A stretch of 64,000 nucleotides of DNA from a bacterium BRH_c32 (GTDB lineage: Bacteria > Bacteroidota > Ignavibacteria > Ignavibacteriales > Melioribacteraceae), in NCBI GenBank assembly GCA_001516025.1, contig LOEU01000024.1, positions 1-64,000 of the forward strand, written 5' to 3'. The notes beneath the pieces are model-generated. The model had not been told where the DNA came from and did no database searches. It saw only the letters and a program-made list of their open reading frames with translations. Position numbers and translations under genes: made by a program. Positions 54,170 through 63,648 of the stretch are shown here, piece by piece (the stretch's first letter is position 1; every line of letters starts with the position of its first letter).

Positions 54170-55492
54170 TTATTTTACAGTCTGTCTTCCGATACTATAA
54201 TAAGTAAATCCCAATTCACTCATTCTGTTTGGTTCATAAATATTACGTCCATCAAATAAAACAGCATTCTTTAATATTGATTTTACTTTATCATAGTCCG
54301 GATTTCTAAATTCGTTCCATTCGGTAAGCACAAGAAGTGCATCGCTGTTTTTTAATGCTTCATATTGGTCTTCATTATATGTTACGGAATCTTTGAGATA
54401 TAATTTTGAATTTTCCATTGCCGCCGGATCATATACTGATACATCTGCGCCTGCCTTTAGCAATTCATTAATAATAACTACAGCCGGAGCTTCTCTCATA
54501 TCATCAGTATTTGGCTTAAATGATAATCCCCAGACCGCAAATTTTTTGCCTGCTAAATCACCGAAATGCTCTTTTACTTTTTTTACTATTACATGTTTTT
54601 GTGCTTTATTAATTTTATCAACTGTAACCAAAATACTCATAGTAGAATCATGCTCGGAAGAAGTTTTTATTAATGCATTTACGTCCTTTGGAAAACATGA
54701 TCCACCGTAGCCGATTCCCGGGAAGAGAAATCGTTTACCAATTCTTGTATCCGAACCCATTCCTCTTCTTACTAAATCGACATTTGCTCCTGCCCTTTCG
54801 CAAAAATTTGCTAATTCATTCATAAATGTAATTCGCATTGCCAGATATGAATTAGAAGCATATTTTGTTACTTCTGAACTCTCCGGATCCATCTCTAATA
54901 TCGGATTACCTTGCCTTACAAACGGTTCATAAAGTTCACGCATTTTTTGAAAAACTTCTTTTGTTTTTGCTCCTATTACAATTCTATCCGGTTTCATGAA
55001 ATCTTCTACTGCATAACCTTCTTTCAAAAATTCAGGGTTCGATACCACTTCAAAATTTTTCAAACCGTGGCTCTGTAAAATCTCTGTTACTTTCTGTGAA
55101 GTACCAACCGGTACGGTACTTTTATTTACTATAATTTTAAATTCTTTATCGCCCCCTTTTTTCAATATTTCTCCAATTTCATCTGTTGTCTTCATTACAT
55201 GTGAAAGATCAGCTGAGCCATCTTCTGATTGAGGCGTAGGAAGACTAAGAAAAATAAATTCGGAATTTGTAATAGCATATTCCAAATCGTCCGTAAAAAC
55301 AAGTCTTTTTTTAACTATGTTTCTTAAAAATAAAATTTCCAATCCCGGTTCATAAATTGTAACGATACCCTCATTCATCTTGGCAAGTTTTTCTTTATCG
55401 TTATCAACGCATATTACATTATTGCCCATCTCGGCAAAACATGTTGCACTTACTAATCCGACATAACCGGATCCAATTACTGATAGATTCAT
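54170..55492 (-). CDS. ugd: UDP-glucose 6-dehydrogenase
   Basis: 440 residues. N-terminal Rossmann loop GSGYVGLVSATCFAEMG, central dimerisation helix region, catalytic cysteine in GIGYGGSCFPKDVNAL and C-terminal domain with WGLSFKPNTDDMREAPA. Oxidises UDP-glucose to UDP-glucuronate for surface polysaccharide. Third gene of galE-rfbC-ugd. Confidence 0.95.
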   Translation of the reverse strand: MNLSVIGSGYVGLVSATCFAEMGNNVICVDNDKEKLAKMNEGIVTIYEPGLEILFLRNIVKKRLVFTDDLEYAITNSEFIFLSLPTPQSEDGSADLSHVMKTTDEIGEILKKGGDKEFKIIVNKSTVPVGTSQKVTEILQSHGLKNFEVVSNPEFLKEGYAVEDFMKPDRIVIGAKTKEVFQKMRELYEPFVRQGNPILEMDPESSEVTKYASNSYLAMRITFMNELANFCERAGANVDLVRRGMGSDTRIGKRFLFPGIGYGGSCFPKDVNALIKTSSEHDSTMSILVTVDKINKAQKHVIVKKVKEHFGDLAGKKFAVWGLSFKPNTDDMREAPAVVIINELLKAGADVSVYDPAAMENSKLYLKDSVTYNEDQYEALKNSDALLVLTEWNEFRNPDYDKVKSILKNAVLFDGRNIYEPNRMSELGFTYYSIGRQTVK

Positions 55493-55502
55493 TAAGCCCT
55501 CC

Positions 55503-56048
55503 TTAAATGAACAAATCTTTTTGTTTATCTAATTTTACTGCTATTTTATCTTTTTCTGAGACTATCGGTTCTCTTGAAGACCAATTAATTCCAATCTCCG
55601 GATCGCTATATAATACGGCTCTTTCATGCTCTTTGCTATACATTCCACTGCATTTATAATGGAAAATAGTATCCTCTTCGAGCACCTCAAATCCATGAGC
55701 GAATCCCGGCGGGATCCATAATTGCATTTTATTTATACTCGAGAGTTCAACTGCGAAGAACTTTCCGAAAGTCGGAGAGCTTTTCCTTATATCCACAGCA
55801 ACATCCAAAACTCTCCCCGTAATTACTTGACAAAGTTTCCCTTGCGGTTTAGGTTCAATTTGATAATGCAATCCTCTTATTGTTCCTTTTACCGATTTTG
55901 AAAAATTATCCTGAACGAAATTAATCTCCAATCCTTCATTAATAAATTTTTGTTGATTGTACGATTCAAAAAAGAAGCCGCGGCTATCTTCAAAAACATC
56001 AGGTGTAATTAATAATATATCCTTGATATCTGTTTTTTCAATTTTCAT
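55503..56048 (-). CDS. rfbC: dTDP-4-dehydrorhamnose 3,5-epimerase
   Basis: 181 residues. Cupin with FEDSRGFFFESYNQQKF, QDNFSKSVKGTIRGLHYQ (catalytic His), GKLCQVITGRVLDVAVDIR and PPGFAHGFEVL. Third step to dTDP-L-rhamnose. Three bases after galE; 10 before ugd. Confidence 0.95.
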   Translation of the reverse strand: MKIEKTDIKDILLITPDVFEDSRGFFFESYNQQKFINEGLEINFVQDNFSKSVKGTIRGLHYQIEPKPQGKLCQVITGRVLDVAVDIRKSSPTFGKFFAVELSSINKMQLWIPPGFAHGFEVLEEDTIFHYKCSGMYSKEHERAVLYSDPEIGINWSSREPIVSEKDKIAVKLDKQKDLFI

Positions 56049-56051
56049 GTT

Positions 56052-57026
56052 CTAATACTTTTTATTTTTTTGCCAATTAAATGAGGATGAAAGAACTTCA
56101 TCTAAACCAATCTTTGGTTCCCATCCTAGAATGTTTTTTGCTTTTTTATTATCAGCCACAAGCACATCCGGGTCTCCGGCTCTTCTTCCGGCTATTTCAT
56201 ATGGTATATCAAGCCCTGTTACTTTCTTTGCCGAATCGATAATCTCTTTAACCGAATAACCCGAACCTGTGCCGAGATTAATAACAGTTGAATCCCCACT
56301 ATTAAATAGATATTCCAAAGCTTTCAAATGAGCATTTGCTAAATCATTAACATGGATATAGTCCCTGATGCAAGTCCCATCGGGAGTATTATAATCATCA
56401 CCAAATACATTTACTGATTTTCTTCTTCCTAATGCAGCATCTAAAACTATCGGAATAAGATGTGGCTCCGGTTCGTGACTCTCTCCAATTATTCCATCAA
56501 AATCACATCCGGCCGCATTAAAGTATCGAAGGCAAACCGACTTCAATTCATAAGCAAAATCAAAATCTCTTAGTACCATTTCTATTACATATTTTGTATT
56601 TGCATAAGGATTAATTGGTTTTACACTTTCTTCTTCGGAGATCGGTACTTTTACCGGGTTGCCATATAACGAACATGTGGAAGAAAAAACAAATTTTTTA
56701 ATACCCGCTTCATTTACTGCTTTTATTAAATTAATACTTCCGATTACATTATTTTGATAATAGACGCCCGGATTCTCAACCGATTCGCCTACATAAGCAA
56801 ACGCCGCAAAATGAACAACTGCATCAGCTTTTGATTCTTTAATAGCTTCGCTTAATTTATCGTAATCAAGTAAATCTATTCGATATAATTTTACTTGCGT
56901 TGGGACGGCTTCTTCGTGCCCTCTACTAAGATTATCTAATACTGCGACATCTATTCCATTCAAAACGAGATACTTTACGAAGTGGCTTCCTATATAACCG
57001 GCCCCTCCGGTAACTAAAATTTTCAA
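56052..57026 (-). CDS. galE: UDP-glucose 4-epimerase
   Basis: 324 residues. Extended SDR: GGAGYIGSHFVKYL, NLSRGHEEAV, SSTCSLYG, NPYANTKYVIE (YxxxK) and RYFNAAGCDFDGIIGESHEPEPHLIP, typical of GalE. Start is TTG at 57026 with GAGGG 5 bases upstream; no ATG precedes the nucleotide loop. First gene of the galE-rfbC-ugd operon. Confidence 0.93.
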   Translation of the reverse strand: MKILVTGGAGYIGSHFVKYLVLNGIDVAVLDNLSRGHEEAVPTQVKLYRIDLLDYDKLSEAIKESKADAVVHFAAFAYVGESVENPGVYYQNNVIGSINLIKAVNEAGIKKFVFSSTCSLYGNPVKVPISEEESVKPINPYANTKYVIEMVLRDFDFAYELKSVCLRYFNAAGCDFDGIIGESHEPEPHLIPIVLDAALGRRKSVNVFGDDYNTPDGTCIRDYIHVNDLANAHLKALEYLFNSGDSTVINLGTGSGYSVKEIIDSAKKVTGLDIPYEIAGRRAGDPDVLVADNKKAKNILGWEPKIGLDEVLSSSFNWQKNKKY

Positions 57027-57111
57027 TTGTCCCTCAAAAAATTCTAATTAATAAAAATACAAAAAAGATTAAGATTTATTAACTTAATAATCTAATTGGG
57101 AGCAAATTTGT

Positions 57112-58245
57112 ATGGGAAAGAAACAATCGGACAGATTGGTTTTTATCGATCTTCTTAAGGGCTTAGTTCTTTTAATGATGATAGAAACTCATGTATTTAA
57201 TCCACTCCTACTTCCGGTTTATAAAGAAGCACCGTGGTTTGGATTAATAAATTTCATTAACGGTCTTGTTGCTCCTTCATTTCTTTTTGCCTCCGGTTTT
57301 ACGTTTATTCTTTCAACAAGCAAAACCTTTAATTCCAAATTCGATAAAACAATTTTCTTAAGAAAAATAAAAAGGATTGGAGTAATCTCCTTATTGGGAT
57401 ACGTCCTCCGCCTCCCTCATCCAAATCTTTCAGACCTTATTACTAAATCGACTGATCTGCAAATGAGAATATTTCTTTCAGTGGATATTCTTCAATGTAT
57501 TGCCGTGGGATTATTAATCTTTGTTCTTTCATCTGTTATTTTTAATAAAGAGAAATCGAATCTGATTTTTCTAATCATTGCTACATTCACGGTAATACTT
57601 ATTAGTCCTGTAATGTGGCAGATACATTTTGAAAATTTTATGCCCGTTGGAATTGCTAATTATTTCAATAGAATGAATGGTTCTCTCTTTCCCATTTTCC
57701 CATGGATTGCATTTATTTTTTCGGGTGGAATTGCTGCTCACTATTATTTAATTCTAAGAAAATCTGAAAAGACCGAAAGCTATTTTAACAAACTTTTTAT
57801 CACGGGAATCTTATTCGCTGTTATCGGTTATTTCGTTTACATGAATTTAAGTGAAGTAATTTTTGTCGGAATTATTCCACATCCATTTTTCTTTCTTGAA
57901 CGTCTAGGGATTATTTTGTTCTTATTATATTTTATGAATTTGATCTCTAAATTCATTGATTTATCTAATTCATTCTTTGTAATGGTAAGTAAAGAATCTC
58001 TGATAGTTTATTTCCTTCATTTGGAATTAATTTATCTTGGCTTCTTTAATGGAGATAGTCTAATTACTGTTTATAAATCACAGCTAACTTTGCTCGAAGC
58101 AAGCGGCATTGCGTTATTAATTATTGTATTAATGATTGCCGCTGCCTATTTATGGAATTATTTGAAACACCATTATAAGCAATATACCACCTACGCAGGT
58201 TATATATTGCTTATCGGTGGATTAACTTATTTTATTCTGGGTTGA
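57112..58245 (+). CDS. Membrane protein of the DUF1624 / heparan-glucosaminide acetyltransferase-like group
   Basis: 377 residues, about ten membrane helices. N-terminus RLVFIDLLKGLVLLMMIETHVFN (Asp, Lys/Arg-Gly and His pattern) and the APSFLFASGF loop match the DUF1624/YeiB-like acyltransferase group. Such proteins move acyl groups across the membrane onto sugars or related molecules; the substrate here is unknown. Next to nucleotide-sugar genes, which would suit a surface glycan modifier. Its 3' end overlaps the convergent ybgC-like gene by 14 bases. Confidence 0.75.
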   Translation: MGKKQSDRLVFIDLLKGLVLLMMIETHVFNPLLLPVYKEAPWFGLINFINGLVAPSFLFASGFTFILSTSKTFNSKFDKTIFLRKIKRIGVISLLGYVLRLPHPNLSDLITKSTDLQMRIFLSVDILQCIAVGLLIFVLSSVIFNKEKSNLIFLIIATFTVILISPVMWQIHFENFMPVGIANYFNRMNGSLFPIFPWIAFIFSGGIAAHYYLILRKSEKTESYFNKLFITGILFAVIGYFVYMNLSEVIFVGIIPHPFFFLERLGIILFLLYFMNLISKFIDLSNSFFVMVSKESLIVYFLHLELIYLGFFNGDSLITVYKSQLTLLEASGIALLIIVLMIAAAYLWNYLKHHYKQYTTYAGYILLIGGLTYFILG

Positions 58246-58708
58246 TGCTTAAGTTCTCATCTTCTTTTTTTAGAACTACTTCACCTTCATAATCCTTAAC
58301 TGCGAGATAAAATTCTTCGGGAAGTGGCTGCGATTTTTTTGTCTTAAGATTTATATGGACAAAAACTCCGCCCCCTTCTGCGATTATCTCACCCGTTTTA
58401 TTATTCTCCACAAGATGAACAAAATGAAAACTTTTATTCGTAATTAATACCACTTTTGTATAGATGGTTAATTCATCACCAAAATGAGCTGACTTTAAAT
58501 AATTGCATTCGTTTCTAGCCATTATAAAAAAGGAATCGCCTTCTAAAATTTCTTTGAATTTATATAAATGTTTCAATGTATTAGTATAACTAATTCTCGC
58601 ATCTTCAAAATAGGTGAAGTATATAGCATTATTAACTATACCCATTAAATCAACTTCATGAAACCGAACATTCTCTTTAATTTTATGTTTAAATTCACTT
58701 TTTTCCAT
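58232..58708 (-). CDS. ybgC: YbgC/4HBT family acyl-CoA thioesterase
   Basis: 158 residues. Hot-dog fold with catalytic-loop VRFHEVDLMGIVNNAIYFTYFEDARISY (Asp in EVDLMG) and HLVENNKTGEIIAEGGGVFVHINLKTKK. Hydrolyses acyl-CoA; native substrate unknown. Last gene of the era-to-ybgC run, 7 bases after ltaE. Confidence 0.86.
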   Translation of the reverse strand: MEKSEFKHKIKENVRFHEVDLMGIVNNAIYFTYFEDARISYTNTLKHLYKFKEILEGDSFFIMARNECNYLKSAHFGDELTIYTKVVLITNKSFHFVHLVENNKTGEIIAEGGGVFVHINLKTKKSQPLPEEFYLAVKDYEGEVVLKKEDENLSINPE

Positions 58709-58715
58709 TTAGTTC

Positions 58716-59744
58716 CTATAATACTTTTGCTAAAATATTTTTTGCTTCCTCTATCTCTTCAAATGAAATATCAAGATGAGCCACAATTCTTAAGTTGCCC
58801 GGACTACCCGTACTTACAATTAAACCGTGTTCTTTGCATTCGTCAATTACCTGCTCTACCGATTTCTCGGTTGGCGCAAACATCAAAATATTTGTTTGAA
58901 CAGTCGCCATATCGATCTTGCATTTCCCATGATTAACTAAAAATTCTGCAATCGATTTAATTTTTTTATGGTCGTCCTTTAGTTTTGGGATATTATTTTC
59001 AAGAGCATATAGCCCGGCGGCAGCAAGTATTCCAAACTGTCTCATACCTCCGCCCCATGATTTCCTTACTCTAAATGCCTCATTAATTACTTCTTTATCA
59101 CCTGCAATGATTGAGCCGACCGGTGCGCCAAGTCCTTTAGATAGACAGCACGATACAGTATCAAAATGCGAAGCATATTCTTTTACAGAAATTCCGGTCT
59201 CAACCGATGCGTTCCAAATCCTTGCGCCATCGAGATGAAAATATAAACCATGTTTCTTTACAACCTCTTCTATTCCTTTAATATTTTCCATCGGGACAAT
59301 TGTTCCGCCGCCTCTATTATGAGTATTCTCTAATTCTACTACTCGCGTGCGAGGCATATAATATGCACTTATCGGACGTATCAATGGCTCAACATCTTCA
59401 GCCGTAAAAACACCATGATCACCATTTATAAGATTTAATTGTAACCCGCTAAGTTTTGCCGGTGAACCCGATTCATACTGAAATATATGTGCATCTTTAT
59501 CGCATATTACTTCATCTCCGGGTTGAGTGAGTACGTTCAAACAAAGTTGATTACCCATCACACCGCTCGATACAAATAACGCAGCTTCTTTGCCTAATAA
59601 TTCTGCTGCATATACTTGTAATCTGTTTACGGTAGGGTCCTCTTGATAAACATCATCCCCAACTTCTGCTTCATACATTGCCTTTCTCATTTCTTGAGAT
59701 GGCTTTGTTACTGTGTCGCTTCTTAAATCAATTATTTTTTTCAT
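58716..59744 (-). CDS. ltaE: Low-specificity L-threonine aldolase
   Basis: 342 residues. Fold-type I PLP enzyme: DLRSDTVTKPSQEMRKAMYEAEVGDDVYQEDPTV, SGVMGNQLCL, HLDGARIWNA and PLP lysine in CCLSKGLGAPVGSI. Splits threonine/allo-threonine to glycine and acetaldehyde. Overlaps lnt by 17 bases. Confidence 0.95.
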   Translation of the reverse strand: MKKIIDLRSDTVTKPSQEMRKAMYEAEVGDDVYQEDPTVNRLQVYAAELLGKEAALFVSSGVMGNQLCLNVLTQPGDEVICDKDAHIFQYESGSPAKLSGLQLNLINGDHGVFTAEDVEPLIRPISAYYMPRTRVVELENTHNRGGGTIVPMENIKGIEEVVKKHGLYFHLDGARIWNASVETGISVKEYASHFDTVSCCLSKGLGAPVGSIIAGDKEVINEAFRVRKSWGGGMRQFGILAAAGLYALENNIPKLKDDHKKIKSIAEFLVNHGKCKIDMATVQTNILMFAPTEKSVEQVIDECKEHGLIVSTGSPGNLRIVAHLDISFEEIEEAKNILAKVL

Positions 59745-61353
59745 CTTCTTTATATATGTTTATTTTGAAATATTTCTTGAGTAAAAACAAGATAAATATC
59801 GCTATCGATATTCCGGTAACAAAATTAGGAATTATTAATGGGAAACTTGTATAGAAAGTTTTTTCGTAATTATAAGTTATATCGCCTACTAATACGTCTC
59901 TTGTAAATAATTCAGTTTCTGAAATGATATTTCCGTGAGGATCAATGATACAACTCACTCCTCCATTTGCCGCTCTGATAACGTACTTCCTATTCTCTAT
60001 TGCTCTAAGCCGACTAATCTCTTTATGCTGAAACGGTCCGCTGGAATATCCATACCAACTATCATTGGTAACTACTGATATTAGTCCCGCTCCTTTCTGA
60101 ACAAACTCCGCAACAAAATCAGGATAGATCGATTCTATACAAATTACTCCTCCGATTTTATTTTTTTCAAATTCAAAAACTTTTATCTCGCTGCCTGTAT
60201 TCCAGCTTGATATACCGACTTGCCATTTTATTAAATCTCCGAGAATCGGAATTTCTTCGACAAATGGGACCTTCTCACCAAATGGGACTAATTTAATTTT
60301 CCCGTATTTCTGTATAACAAAACTATCGGGACTAAATCCGAGGATAGAATTGAATGAAGTATATTTTGCGCCTGAAACTTTTGTTACTTTTGCATTGTCA
60401 GGGGCTTCTTCACCCTCATTATAAAAATTAATATCGGGCATTCCCGTTAAAAGAAATACATTGTTTTTATTAACGAAATTACGAATCCTATTTACTTCAG
60501 AATCATAATTACCTGAGAGAAGATATACGGGCAGAGCGGATTCAGGTAATACAATTAGCTTTGCTCCTTTATCTACCGCCTTTTGAGAAAGCTCCAAATA
60601 AAGATCAATCTGCTCCTCTAAATTTCCTCCGCTCCATTTTTCCCATGGATTTAAATTCGGCTGAATCAATCCAACTCTTACTTTTTCGCCTCTATCATAA
60701 TCGACATTATTTTTAATAACTCCATAAATAATTATTACTACAAGAATTGAGAAGATTGCATTACCAATTAGATAATTTATTTTTCCATTTTTTTTATAGT
60801 CCGAAATAAATAAATAAATAAGAAGATTAATAAACAGAATTAATAATGAAATTCCATAAGCTCCGATTATTTCTGCAATTTGTATAAAATAATTAAATCC
60901 TGTAACAGAATTAGAAAGAGTTAACCAAGGGAAACGGAGATCCGTCAAAGTGTATAAATATTCAAAAAATACCCAGAAAAACGGAAATAAAAAGAGTGCC
61001 CCTTTTTTTCCGATTGTTCTTAATGCATAATGATGAAGAAAGACCGGGATTAAATAAAGTGCAGGATTAACGAATAAAAGTAATCCTCCCGATATCATCA
61101 AGAATGGATCAGCTTCTTTCGTCCAACTCCCAACCCAATAAATTGTAATTAAATTGAATACAAAAAAAGTTATATAAGAAAAATGTACCCTTTTTATTAA
61201 CTGATCGGTATTATTCAAAACATAGAAATAAGGGACAAAAGCAATAAAAATAAAATATGGGAATGGTATTGGGGGATAAGATATTCCGATTAGTATTCCG
61301 CTAACTACACAAATTACTATAATAAGTTTAGTGTTTAATTTAGGCAGATTCAC
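59728..61353 (-). CDS. lnt: Apolipoprotein N-acyltransferase
   Basis: 541 residues. About six to seven N-terminal membrane helices (to about residue 210), a periplasmic nitrilase domain with catalytic Glu (VLPESALPVY), Lys (KIKLVPFGEKVPF) and Cys (GGVICIESIYPD), and a C-terminal helix. Adds the third acyl chain to lipoproteins, of which two are encoded in this window. Start is GTG at 61353, overlapping dedA by 14 bases. Confidence 0.94.
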   Translation of the reverse strand: MNLPKLNTKLIIVICVVSGILIGISYPPIPFPYFIFIAFVPYFYVLNNTDQLIKRVHFSYITFFVFNLITIYWVGSWTKEADPFLMISGGLLLFVNPALYLIPVFLHHYALRTIGKKGALFLFPFFWVFFEYLYTLTDLRFPWLTLSNSVTGFNYFIQIAEIIGAYGISLLILFINLLIYLFISDYKKNGKINYLIGNAIFSILVVIIIYGVIKNNVDYDRGEKVRVGLIQPNLNPWEKWSGGNLEEQIDLYLELSQKAVDKGAKLIVLPESALPVYLLSGNYDSEVNRIRNFVNKNNVFLLTGMPDINFYNEGEEAPDNAKVTKVSGAKYTSFNSILGFSPDSFVIQKYGKIKLVPFGEKVPFVEEIPILGDLIKWQVGISSWNTGSEIKVFEFEKNKIGGVICIESIYPDFVAEFVQKGAGLISVVTNDSWYGYSSGPFQHKEISRLRAIENRKYVIRAANGGVSCIIDPHGNIISETELFTRDVLVGDITYNYEKTFYTSFPLIIPNFVTGISIAIFILFLLKKYFKINIYKEDEKNN

Positions 61354-61960
61354 TTTTACTCTTTTTCTTTTTTATTAAAAACCGATATCCGATTATTAAT
61401 ATTACGATTGCAATCACGATATAAGCAACGTTAGAATAAGTTTTTAGATACAAATCGATTTTATCAATATTTTGACCTAGTTTCATTCCAAGAAATACCA
61501 ATAAAATATACCATAAAAGAGAGCTAATTGATGCTAATAAAAATGTAGGAAGCATTCTAAGCTGATGCAAACCTGAGAAGAAACTTACGACTGCACGAGT
61601 GCCGGGGAGAAAACGATTTACTATTATTATCGAATAACCATATTTATTAAACCATCTGTCTGCTTTTTGTAATAATTCTTGAGTAATGAATTTAATTCTA
61701 TTTGTACGAATTAATTTTAGACCAAGATAATCACCTATCAAATACATTACTATAAAACCGAGTGAACTGCCAATACTTGTTATTAATAATAAAGGAATAA
61801 ATCCGGCAGGAGAATTGGCTAAAATCGTAGAGCCGATTACAACCACTATATCGCTTGGTGAAGGTGGGAATAAATTCTCGATAAATGCAAAAGAGAATAA
61901 TATTAGATAGACTATTAATACATTTTGTGAATTAAGAAATACTACAATTTGTTCGAGCAT
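61340..61960 (-). CDS. DedA family membrane protein
   Basis: 206 residues. VTT/SNARE-associated (DedA) fold: FAFIENLFPPSPSDIVVVIGS, GSSLGFIVMYLIGDYLG and NRFLPGTRAVVSFFSG with the conserved Arg/Pro positions. DedA proteins move undecaprenyl phosphate or phospholipids across the membrane. ATG overlaps the ispF stop by one base. Confidence 0.92.
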   Translation of the reverse strand: MLEQIVVFLNSQNVLIVYLILFSFAFIENLFPPSPSDIVVVIGSTILANSPAGFIPLLLITSIGSSLGFIVMYLIGDYLGLKLIRTNRIKFITQELLQKADRWFNKYGYSIIIVNRFLPGTRAVVSFFSGLHQLRMLPTFLLASISSLLWYILLVFLGMKLGQNIDKIDLYLKTYSNVAYIVIAIVILIIGYRFLIKKKKSKSESA

Positions 61961-62451
61961 TATTTTTCTTTTCTATAAATTAAAACTGTTGCGAATGCTT
62001 CGGCACCCTCTTCCCTTCCTATAAAACCCATCCTCTCTGATGTCGTTGCTTTAATAGATACATCCTGAATATCAATAGAAAGAATCTCCGAAATAACTTT
62101 TTGAATTTGTGGAATGTATGAAGCAATCTTGGGAGCTTCCATTACTATTGTGGCATCGATATTACCGATAAGATAACCATGCGAATTAATTAATTCACTA
62201 ACTTTTTTAAGGAGTATCTTACTATCAATATCTTTATATGATGCATCGGTATTAGGAAAATGATTTCCGATATCGCCAAGTGCTAATGAACCAAGTAGTG
62301 CATCGCATAAAGCATGCAGCAATATATCCGCATCGGAATGTCCATCAAATCCTTTTGAATGTGGAATTTCCACTCCGCCAAGAATTAATTTTCTTCCGGA
62401 TGCAAATTGATGAACATCATAACCCGAGCCAATTCTAAAAGGAAAACTCAT
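61960..62451 (-). CDS. ispF: 2-C-methyl-D-erythritol 2,4-cyclodiphosphate synthase
   Basis: 163 residues. [19 protein letters not shown] with metal-binding D12 and H14, [18 protein letters not shown] and the C-terminal [21 protein letters not shown]. Fifth step of the MEP isoprenoid pathway. The isoprenoid link with the adjacent dedA (lipid carrier) may be functional. Overlaps acyP by 4 bases. Confidence 0.96.
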   Translation of the reverse strand: MSFPFRIGSGYDVHQFASGRKLILGGVEIPHSKGFDGHSDADILLHALCDALLGSLALGDIGNHFPNTDASYKDIDSKILLKKVSELINSHGYLIGNIDATIVMEAPKIASYIPQIQKVISEILSIDIQDVSIKATTSERMGFIGREEGAEAFATVLIYRKEK

Positions 62452-62753
62452 TTGTGGATTTCAAACCTCGAAAATTCTTTTGTCGGTTCTGCCCATTTAA
62501 TTGAATGCCCCTTTACATGTGCATGCATAGGACCTACTTTCATCTCTTCAATATATTCATGTATAAGTTGTTTTGGTCCTTCCACTACCACAAATAGATC
62601 TCCTGTATAAAGGTTTTTTACGAATCCTTTTAGCTCAAATTTTTGTGCATTCCTTAAAGCAAAATATCTGAAACCAACTCCTTGCACTAGTCCTTCTAGA
62701 ACAATTTCAGCTCTTATCGGTTCGTTCTCTTTTAGATTTACGAATACTGTCAT
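62448..62753 (-). CDS. acyP: Acylphosphatase
   Basis: 101 residues. [42 protein letters not shown] with the catalytic Arg in VGFR and Asn in VKNL. Hydrolyses carboxyl phosphates. Unusually deep overlap with the upstream DMT gene (47 bases); there is no later in-frame start before the active-site loop. Confidence 0.92.
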   Translation of the reverse strand: MTVFVNLKENEPIRAEIVLEGLVQGVGFRYFALRNAQKFELKGFVKNLYTGDLFVVVEGPKQLIHEYIEEMKVGPMHAHVKGHSIKWAEPTKEFSRFEIHK

Positions 62754-63648
62754 ATACTTCTGTTGTAATTAATCCTATAAAGATTAATACGCTCCCTAAC
62801 AATCCAAAGTTACTGATTTTTTCGTTCAGTAGAAAGAACGCAAATACTCCCGCAAATACCGGTTCAAATGAATAGATAATTCCTGCTTTTGTCGGCGTTA
62901 CTACTTTTTGATATTTAAGCTGCATTCCTATATTAAATAAAGTCGCTAATAATGCGGTATATAATAGTGCTGTTACTACATCAAAATTAATATTTATATA
63001 TAGCAATTCAATTCTTGTTACACTTAAAACAAAGGCAGTAATCAGACTAAGAATTGCCGTTGTTGTTAATTGAATAAAAAATAACGACCAGAATTTATGA
63101 ATTGAAGAATAGATATCGATTAAAACTACATGAAGAGCAAAAATTATTGCAGCTAGCAATGTAAGCTGATCTCCAAAATTGAAATCACGACCAACTTCTT
63201 CAAAGAATGACGCAAGTGAATTCCCACTGGTAGATAAAAATATAATTCCAATAAAGACAATTACCGTCCCAATTATTGCGCCTATTGAGGGATATTTCTT
63301 TTTTATGAATATCGCGAAGATTGGAATAAATACGACTAAAGTGCCGGTAAGAAATCCGGATTTAGTGGCAGACGTAAAACGCAGTCCATAAGTCTGTCCA
63401 AAAAAACCTAGATATAAAAAGAAGCCGAGTATCATTCCGTGCCATAATGCTTTCTTCTCAATCTTCTTCTCAAAATGAAAAACCAAAGGGAGCAATACAG
63501 AAGCCGCAATCGAAAATCGAATACCGACATAGAGCATGGAGGAAATATCGTTAAGCGCATTTTTTGTGAGGATAAATGTACCGCCCCATATAATTGTCAT
63601 GAGAAATAAAATCGCTTCTGCTTTAAGTTCTTTGAGACGGTTAATCAT
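62707..63648 (-). CDS. EamA/DMT family transporter
   Basis: 313 residues, ten membrane helices in two EamA repeats, with a positively charged tail ([11 protein letters not shown]). Related only loosely to the other DMT gene at 45175. Substrate unknown. Its ATG overlaps the era stop by 8 bases. Confidence 0.9.
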   Translation of the reverse strand: MINRLKELKAEAILFLMTIIWGGTFILTKNALNDISSMLYVGIRFSIAASVLLPLVFHFEKKIEKKALWHGMILGFFLYLGFFGQTYGLRFTSATKSGFLTGTLVVFIPIFAIFIKKKYPSIGAIIGTVIVFIGIIFLSTSGNSLASFFEEVGRDFNFGDQLTLLAAIIFALHVVLIDIYSSIHKFWSLFFIQLTTTAILSLITAFVLSVTRIELLYININFDVVTALLYTALLATLFNIGMQLKYQKVVTPTKAGIIYSFEPVFAGVFAFFLLNEKISNFGLLGSVLIFIGLITTEVYDSIRKSKRERTDKS

